The position numbers and the translations under genes were made by a program. Below are positions 11,268 through 25,600 of a DNA stretch of 64,000 nucleotides, one piece after another. The DNA is from Rotaria sp. Silwood1 (lineage: Eukaryota; Rotifera; Eurotatoria; Philodinida; Philodinidae): NCBI GenBank assembly GCA_905250075.1, contig CAJNOP010000002.1, positions 2,299,867-2,363,866 of the forward strand, read 5' to 3'. The stretch's first letter is position 1, and each line of letters starts with the position of its first letter. The notes under the pieces are model-generated. The model saw only the letters and a program-made list of their open reading frames with translations, was not told the origin of the DNA and did no database searches.

Positions 11268-11486
11268 TGGAATAAAACGTTTTTCGAATAATAAACGAAC
11301 AAAGTTTCAATCGTAATTAATTGATTTTTTCTCATTAGATCAATCTTTATCCAATCATAAAATATATTGTCTTCCTTTGAAAGTCTCTCACTAGGTAACT
11401 TTCTTCCATAATGGTAACAGTTCATCATTGATTTAAACAATAAAAAGAAAGAAACTAAATTATATTCAATATAATTTAATTGAACA
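11268..11486. promoter_or_regulatory. bidirectional promoter region of TMEM170 and IFT80
   Basis: A 219-bp gap between divergent start codons. Two GGTAAC half-sites (11394-11399 and 11413-11418) lie 69-93 bp upstream of the IFT80 ATG. The second sits in TTCCATAATGGTAACAG, which resembles an RFX X-box but with a 2-nt wider core than the consensus. RFX sites at this distance are typical of ciliary genes. The match is partial. Confidence 0.4.
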
Positions 11487-14400
11487 ATGCGTCTAAAATT
11501 TACTTTTCCACCAACACTTCGTCATGCAGATCGTGTTGATTGTGTGGGATGGATGTCAGCAGATGATTTATATTCCGTTGGAGAAGATCATATTATATAT
11601 AAATATAATGTTGTACAAAATGAATTGATTAAAGTAGCTGAATTAGCACAAGATCTTTATCCACTTGATATGCATTGGTTACCAAAAGGTGCAAGTGCTG
11701 GTGGTGGTGGTGGACAAGGATCAGGTTCAGCTTCAGGTGGAAAACGAACAATTGGTTCAGATCTTTTTGTTTTAGCAACAAGCGATGGTAAAAGATTAAT
11801 GTTTTTTTTTTTTTTCGAAATAAAAATATTTTTATGTGATTGATATTTAGGTAAATTTTGTTTTGTGAATAAAAATGGACGAATAGAAAAAACTGTTGAA
11901 GCACATCGAGGAGCAACCATATGTGTTCGATGGAGTCCAGATGGTAGTCAATTTGCGACAGGTTGTTTTTCTTTTCTTTTGTCTTTTTATATCTAATATT
12001 CTTTTTTAGGTGGAGAAGATGGACAAATTCGAATATGGGCACGATCCGGCATGTTACGTTCGAATCTTGTTCAATCAGGTAAATTTTTAATATTTTTAGT
12101 TTGTCTTTTTTTTTTGATTTTTTTTTGTTGAATTTAGCAACACCAATATTTTGTGTATGTTGGTCAGCAGAAAATGATGCAATACTCTATTGTGCAGGAA
12201 AACATCTTGTTATGAAACCCCTTTCACCTAATTCAAAACAAAATTCGGTATAAATATCAGACATTTTGTTTTGAACATAAGTTAACATCTGTTTTTTTTT
12301 TTATTTCTATTCGATTTAGTGGAAAGCACATGATCAAATTATTTTGAAATGTGATTGGAATACAGTTAATAATTTAATAATATCAGGTGGTGAAGATTGT
12401 CGATATAAAGTATGTATTTTCAATTGTTTTTTTTTATTTAAGAAATTTTTTTGTATAAATAAAGGTATGGGATGCAGTTGGTCGACAATTATTTGCTAGT
12501 CAAGCATTTGAATATCCTATTACAAGTCTTGCATGGGCACCAGATGGCTCAAACTTTGCTGTTGGTTCCTATAATACAATACGTTTATGCGATAGTGCTG
12601 GTGTATGTATATAATAATAGAATATTCTTTCAAAATGAATAAATTTTATTCAAATGATAATGAATGCAAAATGAAAATAGTAAACGACTTGCAATCCTCA
12701 ATATCGACCAAGGAAACCTCTCCAGATGTCAAATCGCTTTTCGTCTGAGACAATGTTCATTTGATGACTACTAGTGAATAATAGAAAATTCTAGATTCAT
12801 TTGATTTTCTGAGCTTTCGATCTTGAGATATCGAAAATTTATCGGAACTTTTGAACAAAAACTTGTGCTCTACTCAATTCATGTAAAAATTCAGCCTTCA
12901 AGCTTTGTATGAGCAAAGTTCTGAATAAGACTAGTTGATTATGCAAGTTTTAGCTTTTCTAGTATTTTCTTTCTAGAAATGTAACAAAATATGCTTTTAC
13001 ACACAAGAGTTTTGATATCTTAACAGTGAAAGGCTGAAAAAGCAAACTAATCTAAACTTTTCTATTACTCATTATTATTCATCAAATATAAACATCATTT
13101 CGATTGAAAAATCATTTGACACCTAGTGAGATTCTTTCTTCAGATGGGATATTTGCATTATAATGATCCATTTCGAGTTGTTAGTTGTAAATCAATAATA
13201 TCTTCATAGGTCTCAATATGGAAATGACTGTGGTAGGCTAGTTTCGCCAACTTTTCACGTCTTGTCTAAGAAAATTTCGAGCTTTTTCACAAAATTCTCC
13301 GCCAAGTTTTAGAAGACACCTTTCCTCAGACAAAGTTCGCCAGACATATTGTCCCTGACTGTCAGTCTGATTTTCAATTCATTCCGCATCTAAAAACTAT
13401 CGAGAATACTAATTGTTCTAGTGCATGTTTAATTTTAGTTTACACATATGGTAAAGAAAATTGAGTTCTCAAGTTGTGAACAAGGATAGTATTATTGATT
13501 TCTTTCATGTTGAAGAAATGAATAGCATACTAGAAATTCTAAAATAAAAAAAAAACAGTTGATCTTACTTCAGACTCATATTAGTCTAGATAAGAAGTGG
13601 CAGGCCCAAAGAATCCAGTACAGATATTGATTTGCAATTTTAAAGCAATGTGTAACCGCAAAATCAATGTTAATTTTACCAATAAGTGACTAAATTGAAC
13701 ATTCCAATATCTTCTGTTTTCCGTGCCAGAAGTTTGGTTTCATGATTCTAATTAACGTCCATGTAATGAAGTGTATAGATTGTTTTTTCTTTCTATTCTA
13801 GTGGTGTCATTCAGTAGAAAAACCAAAAGATGGTAGTGTATTTGGTTTGTCATGGTCAAATGATAGTACACAATTAGCATGTGGATGTGGTACAGGTCGA
13901 GTAGGAATTGGACATATTATTGAACGGTATAGAATAAACGATTTTGTGCGTCAAGAGAAAAAAGAAAAATTCTTTAAACTTTTTGTTTTAGTCGTCTTGA
14001 TTGGCGTCATTTAGAATTTATTTTAACTGATTCAAAAGTCATTACTGTAAGCAATTGTGAAACAGACTTAAAAGATAAAATTGAACTTAAAGATCGTCTT
14101 GTTAAAATGTCTGTTGGTTTTGGTTATTTAATTGTATTAACAAGTAATCAAGGTTTAATTTATAAGTAAGTAAAAAACCAAATGATTAAATATAATATTG
14201 AATTATTTATTTAGTTGTAAACATCTTGGTCATCCAGCTCTATTTGATTTACGTGATATGTCCATGAGTTTAATTGTTCAAGCAGAAAAGTAAAATAAAA
14301 AAGAACAGTGTATGATCATTATTTTCTAATTTATGTCATTTAGATATTTTCTTCTTTCCGATGGGCTCAATATTTCAGTTTATTCATATGAAGGTCGACT

Positions 14401-17400
14401 TGTTTCAACACCGAAATTACTGTCAGCTAAACCTGATTCCGTGAATGCTAATACTGTTTCAATCAGTCCTGATACTATTGCTATTCGTGATGCAACAGAT
14501 ACAAAATGTAAGATAATTGAAAATTTTTCTTTTACACGTTTATAAGATTAACACAATGCTAAGACAAGCTGTGTATCAGAGAAAAGGATTTTATCGGATG
14601 TTGGTGACGCATGTTGAACCATACATGATATCATATCTTAGTTTTGTATAACAATATGCAGTGCATTAAATGGTATATAAGAAGTTACGTTTACTGGAAA
14701 TTTATATGTGCCGAGGGTCGATACACTGGTTATAATACTTGAAGGATATGATAGGGTGCTCATAGACATTGTAATCCATAGCATATTCTAAGCCACAGTT
14801 ATGCAAACGTTTTTTAAAACTCAATTCGATACAATTATAGGTATTCTTCAATTTTCTATCATGAATAGCTTTCATCATTGTCTTCTTGATAGTTCAAAAT
14901 AGCGCCTTTTGTTAAATATAGATTATTTCTTGCCTATATGATATTCTCGTGTATTCAACTTTGTGCCACAGAGCAAGTAAGTGTTAACGTAAAAGCTTCT
15001 CAAAAGTTGCACACAATGAAGCTTCATATGTTTTACAACAGATAATATCTTTCGGAACAGTTGGAACTTATTGTCAACTTGAAAGATTTCCTCCTAGATT
15101 AGCCAATCCTCCTATATGAAGGAACCGATATTTTAACAATACTCAACATACTTATGAAAAACTTTATGTACTAATACTTAGCACAAGATCTCTTATGGAT
15201 TGATATGAATAATTCTTTTATAAATGGAAAAAATATCTTTTGACCTCCTGCTTACTAGAGGAAGATACGAGGAAAAGGACAAATTTATTTTTGAAATGAG
15301 CCTCAAACATATACAAATTTATTCTAGAGTTTCGCGCATAAAACAAATCTAAATATTCGAAATTCAAATTTGCAAACAAAAAAAAAACAGGATAATAGAC
15401 TTCTTTTTTGCAAATCTGTATTCGTACTCGCTCCAAGGATTCGAAAGTCCAAAAAATGTTTTCCATTCTTTAAAAGAGTTATTTATATTACTTCATTAGG
15501 GAAGCTGTACTTATCATTGATGCATAAAAAACGTTTAATATGGCCGTTAACTGTTATTAGGATATCGTCAATACATTATCCGCTTAGTATAGGAGAATAG
15601 GGTTTTCTAGGACATAATTTTAAAAGTGGAAAACGAATTTTTCTGTTCCAGAAGATGTTATACGCGAAACATATAGAGATTGATAGTGTGCAATCCATGA
15701 AAAAGTTTCACGTTACTACTCCTATGACATAGGGCTGAACACACTGGAACATCATATAGCCAAGCAATAACCTAGACTTAACAAAGAGAATCATTTTCAA
15801 GTATGAAGAAAGCAACGATGAAAATTATTAATTATAAAACATTGATGCATACATAACTTTATCGAATTCAGTTTAAAAACAAAATTTTCATGAATTTATA
15901 TCAGAATATTTTAGGAATTACAATGGCTATGAGTACGATATATATTTCTCAAAGATTATCATCAGTATATGACCTCTCAACACATCAAGTTTTGAAGAAA
16001 ACTTGACTTCTGGATACACCTTTTGTATAACGGGTGGATCGAAAGTTTTCGCACAAAATGTTTGCTCATATCTGATCCACTTGAAAATATTTCAGACGAG
16101 TCGAAAACTATGGATTAGAACCAGAATTTTGTGCTCTTTCTGAATATGAGCTTGGAAATTTTGTATCTATTTTTGTTCAAGAGCAGTGAAGAAATCTTCG
16201 AAAGGCCTTAAAAATTAATTTGGACGACGTATAAACAGCTTTTTCTAGCCCATATATGTCCCTTTGGGAAGATGCTAAAAGTTATCGGACACGGTATTTT
16301 GTTAGAGCGGACACTTATTTACAAAATGGGATATTGAATTAAGTTGTAGCTTTAACACAAGTGAAGTTATATGTATTTTGTCAGAAGCTCCTTTTTGTGA
16401 AAAACGTCTTTTTGTCAAAAAGTCGATTTCTCATAAATTAGGGTATAGAAAAAACAAAAATTGAGAAGTCTTGCCTAAAGACCAAAAAAACTCAAATAGT
16501 ACATTTTGTAGTGCAGATTTCGCTCTACCAGTTGATAGAGTAATAAAGGTTCCAACTTTTAGTTTCGAATCGCAATAGTTAAAATATAAAAAAGTGTGAA
16601 AAAATTTCCCGTCCAAACAAATTTTTCAGGCCTTTCAAAGATTTCTTCACTACTCTCGAACAAAAACTGACAAAAAATTTCCAAGCTCATATTTAGAAAT
16701 AGCACAAAATTCTGGTTCTAGTCCATAGTTTTCGACTCGTCTGAAATATTTTCGAGTGGGCCAAAAATGAGCAAACATTTTGTGCGAAAACTTTCGATCC
16801 ACCCGTTACACTGCAAATTGTTCTACGAAACCACATATATAGTATTCTAACTTAAGAAAAGTCCGTAAATCTAGCAAAGTTCTCTAAACTATTTTATTTC
16901 TTATTAGCTGTTATGTTTTTCGATGTTAATGGTAAACCAGTTGGTGATGGAAAACCTGTATCACATGCTGTAAATAAATATTTTTCTCATAGTTTTATTA
17001 AAAAAAATCAAATTGTATTTTTTTCTTCTAGTACGAAATAATTCATTTGTCACTTGATCAAACAGGTTCACCAAATGAACGTAAACTTGCATTTGCAGAT
17101 AAATTTCAAGATTTATTTATTATGCAAGTTCGTTCAGTTGGACAAAATCAACGCTCAAATACTCAAAGAATTCGAAAACTTTGTATATTTTATTGCTTAC
17201 ATTCTTATTTTATTCTACAGATTGAAAATCATTTATATATTAGGTACAAATATTGGTAGTTTTCGATGGAACGATAAAAATCCTATGTTAGCAGGCATAG
17301 CTGATGGCAAACTTAATATATGGCTTTATCCAAATGTTGTTTTTGTTGATCCAAGCTTAGCTGATAAAACAACTTATCGAATAGAATCAAAGTAAATTGA

Positions 17401-19452
17401 AAATCATTGTTTAACTAAATTATATTTATTTATTTATTTATTTCAAGTGATTTTGGTAAAAATCCATCAATATCAGATTTTCTTAGTTCTCAAATAACAA
17501 TACGTAAATCAACGGGTGCACTTATACAATGTGTTATACCAATTTATTATGAATTATGTCTTGATTTACTTGCTGCTAACCGAGCTGAAGAAGCATTACA
17601 ATTATGTCAATATATTTCTGTAAAGAAAAAACACAAGCAAAATTTTCTTTTATTTTCTTTTAATTTATTATTATTTAGGATGATTCGATTTATGCATTAA
17701 TTGCAGTTATTTCATTACATAATCGAGATTTTGATTCAGCTGAAAATGCTTTTGCACAATTGTCGAATGTAAATTTTAAAATTAAAAAGAAGACAAGAAA
17801 ATATTTTAATGCATAATTTAGACTGAAATGGTTTTTTGTTTACAAAATCTTCGTTCAGTTTCATCTAAAGAAGAACGTGAAGCTGAACTTGCATTACTTG
17901 CTGGTGGAAATATACAAGAAGCTGAAGCTCATTATTTACAAGGAAATAAACCACTTCATGCTATTATGTTACATCTTAATGAACATAATTGGGATCGGTT
18001 TGTTACAGTTTTTACCTTATATTTGTTAAAAATTTAAACATCTATCGGATAATATAATTACTTCGATTTTTGAGATCCTCCTATCAGAAAGCTTTTTTTT
18101 TTGCATAGAACAACTGATCTTGCTCAAACTTTCACGAAATGTATAAGTCGCCTGAGATAGTTTGTAGTGAAAATTTGAGCAAAAAAGATTGAGTTATTTA
18201 AATGTTGTACTAAAATCAAGATTTCATCTTTCGGAGGGGCGAACATCTAGTTTTGGAAGCACAAATACATAGTAGATATTACAATAACCATTAACTCTCG
18301 AAAGTGCCAACGTGATCTTTGAAGAAGCTCCGTCTTCACGGCTCCCACGCTGATTAAAAAGGTGAAAATGATTCTAACTCTGTGGCAGAAACCTATGAGA
18401 ACAAATCGTTTTATGGTTTTTTTATTCTTATCGAGACTTTTCTGTGAGTTCAAACGATGATTATCAACTTGAGTGGTTCCTTTGTTAATAGAACTGAATT
18501 TTTGAAAATTTTCTTTGTATAATTTTCTCAGAAGTTTGTACTTTTTAAGATTGAGAAATTATAGTGACATACTGGAAAGAACTTTATCCTTCTCAAATAT
18601 GAATCAAAAGATTTTTAAAAAATCAGACTATTAAGTTATAGTGCATCGCTATTACTTCATGTTAAAAGCTCTCCGAGATTTCTAGAATTTAAAACAATCG
18701 TAAAATTTTTGATACAGAAACAAGTGAAAATAAATTTTAACTGTGAAAATGAAGTGTTTTTGCTTGAGAATGTCAGTGAGAGAAGCATTATAAATAACAT
18801 ATGTTCAAACACCGACATCTTCATCAAAAGGTTGCTATATATGATTGATTTCAATAAAATTGATAGTTTGAAATCAAGTCGTTTGCCTTTAATTAGTTAT
18901 GACAATAGATATGCTTGAAATTCAATCGTCTTGTTGTTGAAATAAAAAATTAGTTCATCATTTGAGGGTAAAGAAATAAAATTGAACATTCCCTAAATTC
19001 TTTATTTTATATTCCAAATAAACAAATATGAAACTTAATTTCTAAATAGACAGTAAACTTTAAAAGATCTAAATATAAGTTTAAAATTTTTCTTTTTGAA
19101 AATACGAATTCAGCTGCTCTAGTCAATCAATTAAATATCGATATTTCATATTTTCAATATTTCTTTCGTTTTAGAGCAATTGATTTAACTCAACGACATC
19201 CTCAATATTTAGAAATCGTTGTTGGTTATCGACAAAAATATTTAAAAGATTATGGTGGTGGTAAAAAAGAAACCAATCCAAAATATTTACAAGCAATGAA
19301 ACATGTTAGTTGCTAAAATTTTTGATTTGTTTTTGTTCCACAACGTTTTTTTTTCTCTATTCATTTACTAGGTTGATGTTGATTGGGATCGAATAGATGC
19401 AAGATTACAAAAAGAATTAGGCGAAGACAGTGCTTTAAGAATTATCGAATAA
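11487..19452 (+). CDS. IFT80: IFT80, intraflagellar transport complex B WD40 protein
   Basis: Eighteen exons join in phase to 788 aa (human 777): 11487-11787, 11851-11961, 12010-12078, 12138-12247, 12320-12409, 12465-12602, 13802-13926, 13992-14165, 14215-14289, 14344-14507, 16908-16969, 17032-17182, 17244-17391, 17448-17619, 17679-17768, 17822-17997, 19175-19304, 19372-19452. IFT80 is a peripheral IFT-B subunit needed for anterograde transport and cilium assembly. It has two WD40 propellers and a C-terminal helical (TPR-like) region. Family blocks are evident: [90 protein letters not shown] and [14 protein letters not shown]. Three introns are large (12603-13801, 14508-16907, 17998-19174); the second holds a complete inverted-repeat element. 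A Gly-rich insert (about residues 72-90) is not usual for the family. The WDR93-like gene starts 172 bp downstream. Confidence 0.93.
16030..16806. mobile_element. MITE-like element with long terminal inverted repeats, in IFT80 intron 10
   Basis: Both ends read ACGGGTGGATCGAAAGTTTT inward and are flanked by TA (16028-16029 and 16807-16808), as expected for Tc1/mariner-type integration. The inverted arms run about 220 bp each (16030-16250 and about 16585-16806) at roughly 90% identity by eye. The unique centre of about 330 bp has no useful open frame. The size and structure fit a non-autonomous element mobilised in trans. It is far better preserved than the copy in NFX1 intron 3. Confidence 0.85.
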
Positions 19453-19624
19453 ATAGCTTTTTTTTCTTTTTTTTGTTTTTCGAACATCTTATTTCATATT
19501 CAAGGAAGAAAAATCATTGTATAGTGAATTTTTCGATCATAATATTATCATATTTTGTAATGTGTTTATTGAAAAACAAAAAAAAATAAAAATTTTCATC
19601 ATCATTTAAGATTATATTTTAATC

Positions 19625-22600
19625 ATGAGTACTAATCAATATCGTACAAAATTGAAAAATAAATCAACATCTTCTGCAAAGTTTGTTTAGTTTTATTTAT
19701 TTGTTTCTATAATTGATTATATTTATTTTTTTGGCTTTGATCTTATAGAGATCGTTTAATAGATAATGAACAAGCTATTCCAATTCCATCTCGACAAGAT
19801 CATTTAAATGATCGAACTGATTTTACATTAGATCCATCATTAATATTTGATGAATTGCCACAACCATTTCGGTTTGTATATAATAATAAAAAAACAAAAT
19901 TAAATTAAATGAATTCTTTTTTTTTTCGACACTTATAGACGAATAAATAAAGTTCTTGAATCAATATTTGATGATGCATGGACAATTATTGAACAACGTG
20001 AAAAACAACGTACTATTGATCAAACAAAATTTGTATCCGCTCAACATACATCATCAACAACAATAAATGTATTAATGAGATAAAATTCATTACAGTGAAG
20101 CCTTCATAGTGAATCTACTGAGTTCAAGAGTTTTTAGTACTTAACTAAAAAATACTTCTACACGTTTAATCTACTCACTTGTTGAAAAAGTTTTCGTAGA
20201 ATGTTCTAGGAACTGGATGGGTACTCGGCAAGTACCGATGTACGGACAAACGAAAGTCTCCAATGGACCAATTGCATTTGAATTCGGACTTTGTGCATAT
20301 GATAAGCTCTAACGAGATGTAAAAATTCTTAAAAGGATAAATCCGATTAGACTTGATGGTGAGAGTTATCAGCATGTTAGTGAAGTTTTAGCTTCTGGCA
20401 TGATGTCTACCAACAAGTCGTAAAAGTATCAGGGCATTCTACTGACCAATAGGTCTATCTGGCGTGAAATTTCAGGTCGAAATGCCATTATTTGATTTGT
20501 TAGTATATACCTTGCCAGAAGCTAAAATTCGAGTAAAATGTCTGTAATTCTGGACAGAAGGACTGAGTGAACTTACCCTTTTGAGATTTTTCATATCTAA
20601 CTGGAGTCTACCATATGTACATCGTTCACATTCAAAAGCAATTGATCAATCGAAAACGTTTCCTTGTAAGAATTTTCTCAACACAGCACTCAATCAAGAT
20701 CCTGTGACAAAATGTTAATAGAGTATTCGAAAAGGTTGTCTGCTGACAAATAACTCAACATACGAGCGCCTTGACCTCAATATGCTCACTAGAGTTCTAT
20801 TTGTGAACATCTCCAATTTTGAGCTTTAAAATGGTTTTTACAGTTTCGACTAGTATTTTAACTTCTTCTAAATGAACATCTATGCAATTCTGTCTCCGTC
20901 TTTTCTTCATCATTTCTGCTTAATGCACTAAAACTGAACATATCAGAGAAAACAATGACATCACTAGAGCATCTTAAATTAAATGAAAGATTTCAATTAA
21001 TTAATGACAACAAAAATGAAAGAATTTTGAGTTGTTTATCTAATGATCCAAAATTAAAGTATTAAAAGACAGTTCAATAATTTGTGAACGTAATAAAATT
21101 TTATGAATATATATTTGGATGAATTGCACAGTAATGTTCATCAAATGCACACATATATCGAGATAAAAGCAATAATACAAAGTTCTACAAAACAAAGCAA
21201 AGCTTTGTATTCTGTCGAAAACTATAAATATTCAAATGCTGAAGGATGAAACAATACAGAGAATAGTCTTTGCTTACTTCAAAACTAGTAAAGAAGCTTA
21301 AATTCAAGTTCATCAGGTCCAAGTCTGGATCTAGAAATTCTTGAAGTCTCTTCATAGTGAACATTTTTTTAGCGTCTGACAGTGTTCATGGAAACGAGAT
21401 TTTACTATAGATTTTTTCAATAATCTTTTCTTTAATATTTTCGTTTTCTTAGACTCCATTTCCTATATCACTAATTGGTAGTCATATATCTGGTACATTA
21501 TGTTTTTTTAATGGTATTCAAAATGAACAATCATATCTTGTTTGTTACGATAATCAAATTGACGAAATAGTACATCATATTACAATTGATAGTTCAATAC
21601 AGAATATGACTGTATTTAAATCTGATTCATCAATAAAAGATACGATTTATTTTTTAAGCATTATTGATCAATTAGGTAGGATGAAATTACAACTTTTTAT
21701 TTTCTTCAAACTTTGTTTTTTTTTTGTAAAATAAAATTTTAGGTTATTGGAAAATGATTGCTTATAGAAATCAACAATACTATCTTTTATTTACACAATA
21801 TGAAACAGAAGTATGAACAGAAATTTAAATTATTTATTGAAATGAATTTATTTTTATAAAAGGATGATAATAAAAGACCATTATGTTTAATGACACAAAC
21901 TGGTTTAAATGATGAATATTTAGTTGTTTCTTGGTTTGGTATGTTCATAAAATTATCTTAACGAAGAAATTTTTTTTTCATTAATTTTATTCAATTTAAG
22001 GTAATAATGATTCATGGTTTGAAGTATACAAACTATCAAGAGAACAATGGAAATCAGAGATAGCAGCTCAAGAACAGGTTTTATTTGGATTGAAAAATAT
22101 GTTTTTTTTAAAGAAATAATTAATAGGCTATGGCTGGAAATGAGAATCAAATGGAAGCTAATGCATCGGATCAATCAAAAGAAAATAGTTCAACTTTATT
22201 ACGTGGCCAATTTTCTCGTCCAACTTTATTGTTCAAAACTAAAGCACCTAAATTTTGCGCAGGTAATAATAAAATATATTTCTTTTTTTATTTCGTTAAA
22301 TTAACTATTTTTGTCTATAGGAGCGAATAATTTTCAACAATTAATGAAGAATACGGAAAATCAATCGAATATTGGACAAGGAATATCAAATCATTTTTAT
22401 ACTCAACAAATTATTGATGCAAAAACGTTATTAGTTAGAGATTTAATTATGCCGATAACAAATGATACAACTGATCAAATATTATCAACAGTTAAAGCTG
22501 AACCATCTTCACCTGTGTAAGTATTATAAAGGAGAAGATAATTAACAAATAATTGGATTCTTTTTGCTTTTAGAATTCCTAATCTTGTTTTTATTCCAGC

Positions 22601-25600
22601 TAAAACAACAACAACAGCAGGTAAATGACAAGAATCTATTCTTAAATTTCTATTTGTTCAAGAAATTTTGATGCAATATAAAAATAGATTTTCTGACTTT
22701 AAAAACAGGCGAAAACAATGATTAGCAAAAGATAATACACTAAATTGAGATAATATAGTGCACAAACAAAAAAAAGTATGAATTAGTAGATATCAGTTGG
22801 AAATATTATGTATTGAAACAATTTATGGCAATTCACCAGAAAAACTATTAAATATCAGATTGCATCGTGTGTTTCAAACTCGTATACTTTTTCAAATTGA
22901 AACTAAGACTGCATGGCTTTTTTTCTATCTGATTGATAGTTATAATCTAAAAGAATAAACAAATATTACACATTCTTAAGACCAGCTTTAAAAAAAAGTC
23001 TGCAATGTGATTTGTTTACAGAAGATTGATTTTTAAATTACGCAATTATCAATAGCTATATTCTGAATAGTATCATGATATAATACGCCGAAGATACCTA
23101 GGTCAAGAAATCAAATGTAAGATCTTATAAAATCAGATAAAATCATACAAAAACCCGTAGTCTCATAAATGTTAAACTAAATCGTACAATAAGATTTTCG
23201 GAAGACCTTACAGTTACATGAGATTTCCTATAATCTTATAGTGGTATATAACAAGATAGTAAGATTTTCCAAGAATCTTAATGAGAACTTTAAAAAATTG
23301 GGTTCCTATGGAGGTTTAACTAAGCTATCGAATTTTTGATATGTCTATCTTTTAGAAGTCTCAGGTTTGCGGAAAACTTGTATTTTTGAATTTTCATCTG
23401 AAACCTTGCACATGTAGCGAACTCAACTAGACTAGCTTCCATGAAAAAATTCAGAAGTTTTGAACAAAAATCGTTTCAAGATTTATAGATAAAAAGAATT
23501 TTTGAAATCGAAAGTCCATATTTAAAGAGGTTCTTTCAGAAGCGTAAGATTTCTGAGACTAAGATTTTTTTTTCGATAATTTTCACATGGTCTTACAAGA
23601 TCGGATATAGAATCTTATAAGGTCTTACTGTCTGAGTATTTGATCTCAGTAGTAATTCCATTACCACTAGATCATTTCAAGTCATATGTCGTTTTGAAAA
23701 TTTCAGGAGTTCATTGTCTGGCTGTAAGTTGGCCAACAACAAATCAATTACTTATCTACAAAGTTGCTAAATCAGAAAGTAAAGGGAAAGGTAATTGCAT
23801 TTTGCCTGTTTTTTTTTGTTTGTTATGTTCACTATATCTATACATTTATTTTTTAGATGCTTTCGATACTCGTCCTGTTGTCATATGGCCATTTGCTAGT
23901 CGTATTACAAGTTTATGTTATGATTCTAAACATGAACATCTTGCTGTAGCTCTTCAATCAGGAAATGTTTGTATTATTGAAAGAACAACAGGTAATAAGA
24001 AAAAATATTAATAGAATTAAAATAATTTCATTGAATGTCTTGATTTGTTAGGTGTTAATGATCTTCCATCAATTCAACATATTAGATCATGTCCAATACT
24101 TGATATTCATGCCCTTGATTCTCTAGAATATCCTTTAAATGTTGATACTCAAGATAAACAAAATGGAATATTTGTTTTATCTCATGATGGTATAGTATAT
24201 CGTGTGAAATTTAAATCAATATTAACTGAAGAAAAAACTGATGAACAACAAAATATAATTGCATGCTTTCCTCAGTATGTATAAAAATTTTTTATTGAAA
24301 AAATAAATACATGTTTTTATTTTGATTTCGATTAGAAAACAAAGTAAAGATACGTCAAAAATTGTTCGAATGCTATTTTTTAATTGTAATCCGTCGAATT
24401 TAGTAAGACAAATTTACTTTTGGAAATTTAATTTCATTCAATTCTCTCTATTTAATTGAATAGTTTGTGAGTATTAATGAACTCAATCGTATTTATATAA
24501 ATGATGCATTAAAATGTAAACAATTATGTGAAATTGTTTTACCACACTCAACAAACTATAATAATAATACTCCACCTCAAATTGCATTTGTAGATAATGC
24601 AAGATCAATTATTGTTGGAAGTAATTATGTAACAAGAAATTTATTTCTACTCTTTTAATTTATAAGAGGTTTATTAGAAATTATAGTAACCTTGATGTGA
24701 AAACCGTAGTACAAAAGATTTCCTCATTTTTCAGTTACTTAAAAGTAGTTTCCTAGAGTCAGAAGCAGATAGTTAGAAACAGACTTTTTCAGTCCTATCG
24801 AATATGTGTTTAGTATTTCCTTCTGAGCTAATGAGTGAATATATTCAACAGTCGAACAGCGTTGGACAGTTGAAGATGTTTCCTTGTAAGATTTGATATT
24901 CATGATCAGACTGTTTCAAAATAGTGGCTATACAGAATTGTACTTTAGTCAATTTTGTATTTCGATTGGAACCTATCAAGTTCAAAATAGGAAACCTTTT
25001 TTTTGAGTCAGTTTCATTTGCCCAACAATACGTGCTATTTATTTTTGAATGATAGATTTTGTATTTTTAAAAGTAGTTTTTAAAGTAGCGGATATTTATC
25101 CTAATGGCGATTTCAATAAAAATCAACACACAAACTTTTGCCAGCGCTAAAAAATGTTATTTTGCTTTATTCAAAGACAGTTTTAGGCTTTTACAAAATT
25201 TACGGACGGTGGCTCAATCTTATCCAAGAAAGAGATTTTGAACAGATATAGGGAAATAGCGGAAAATTCTGATTCTAACTAACTCGAACCAATTACCTTT
25301 CAATGACTATAAAAATGAGCTTTTCTTTAAAAAAAATCTATCAAAGAATATGCTTCTATGAGGAAGCTTATCTTTTATTTTTTAATCATCTGAATATCAT
25401 ACGTTGAAAGATTTTATCAAAAATTATTTAATTGATTACTTAGTAAATAGGTATTAAGAATTTCATATGTGATTGGTTTTTCTAACTTGCCTCAATATGG
25501 TTCATTAAATTGTTTTTTATGTTAGAAAACAACTTCAAAAAAATCAATCAATACTTTTGATATCATTTCATTTCGAAACTAAATAAACTCTTTATTTGAT

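Larger units (their letters stand above)
20093..21408. mobile_element. possible pogo/Tigger-like DNA element remnant in WDR93 intron 3
   Basis: The left end CAGTGAAGCCTTCATAGTGA is preceded by TA (20091-20092). The right end, read inward, is TAGTAAAATCTCGTTTCCAT and is followed by TA (21409-21410). The CAGTgAA.CCT start resembles pogo/Tigger-type TIRs. The 1316-bp interior has no recognisable transposase, and the ends match each other only loosely. It fills most of the intron. Confidence 0.35.
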
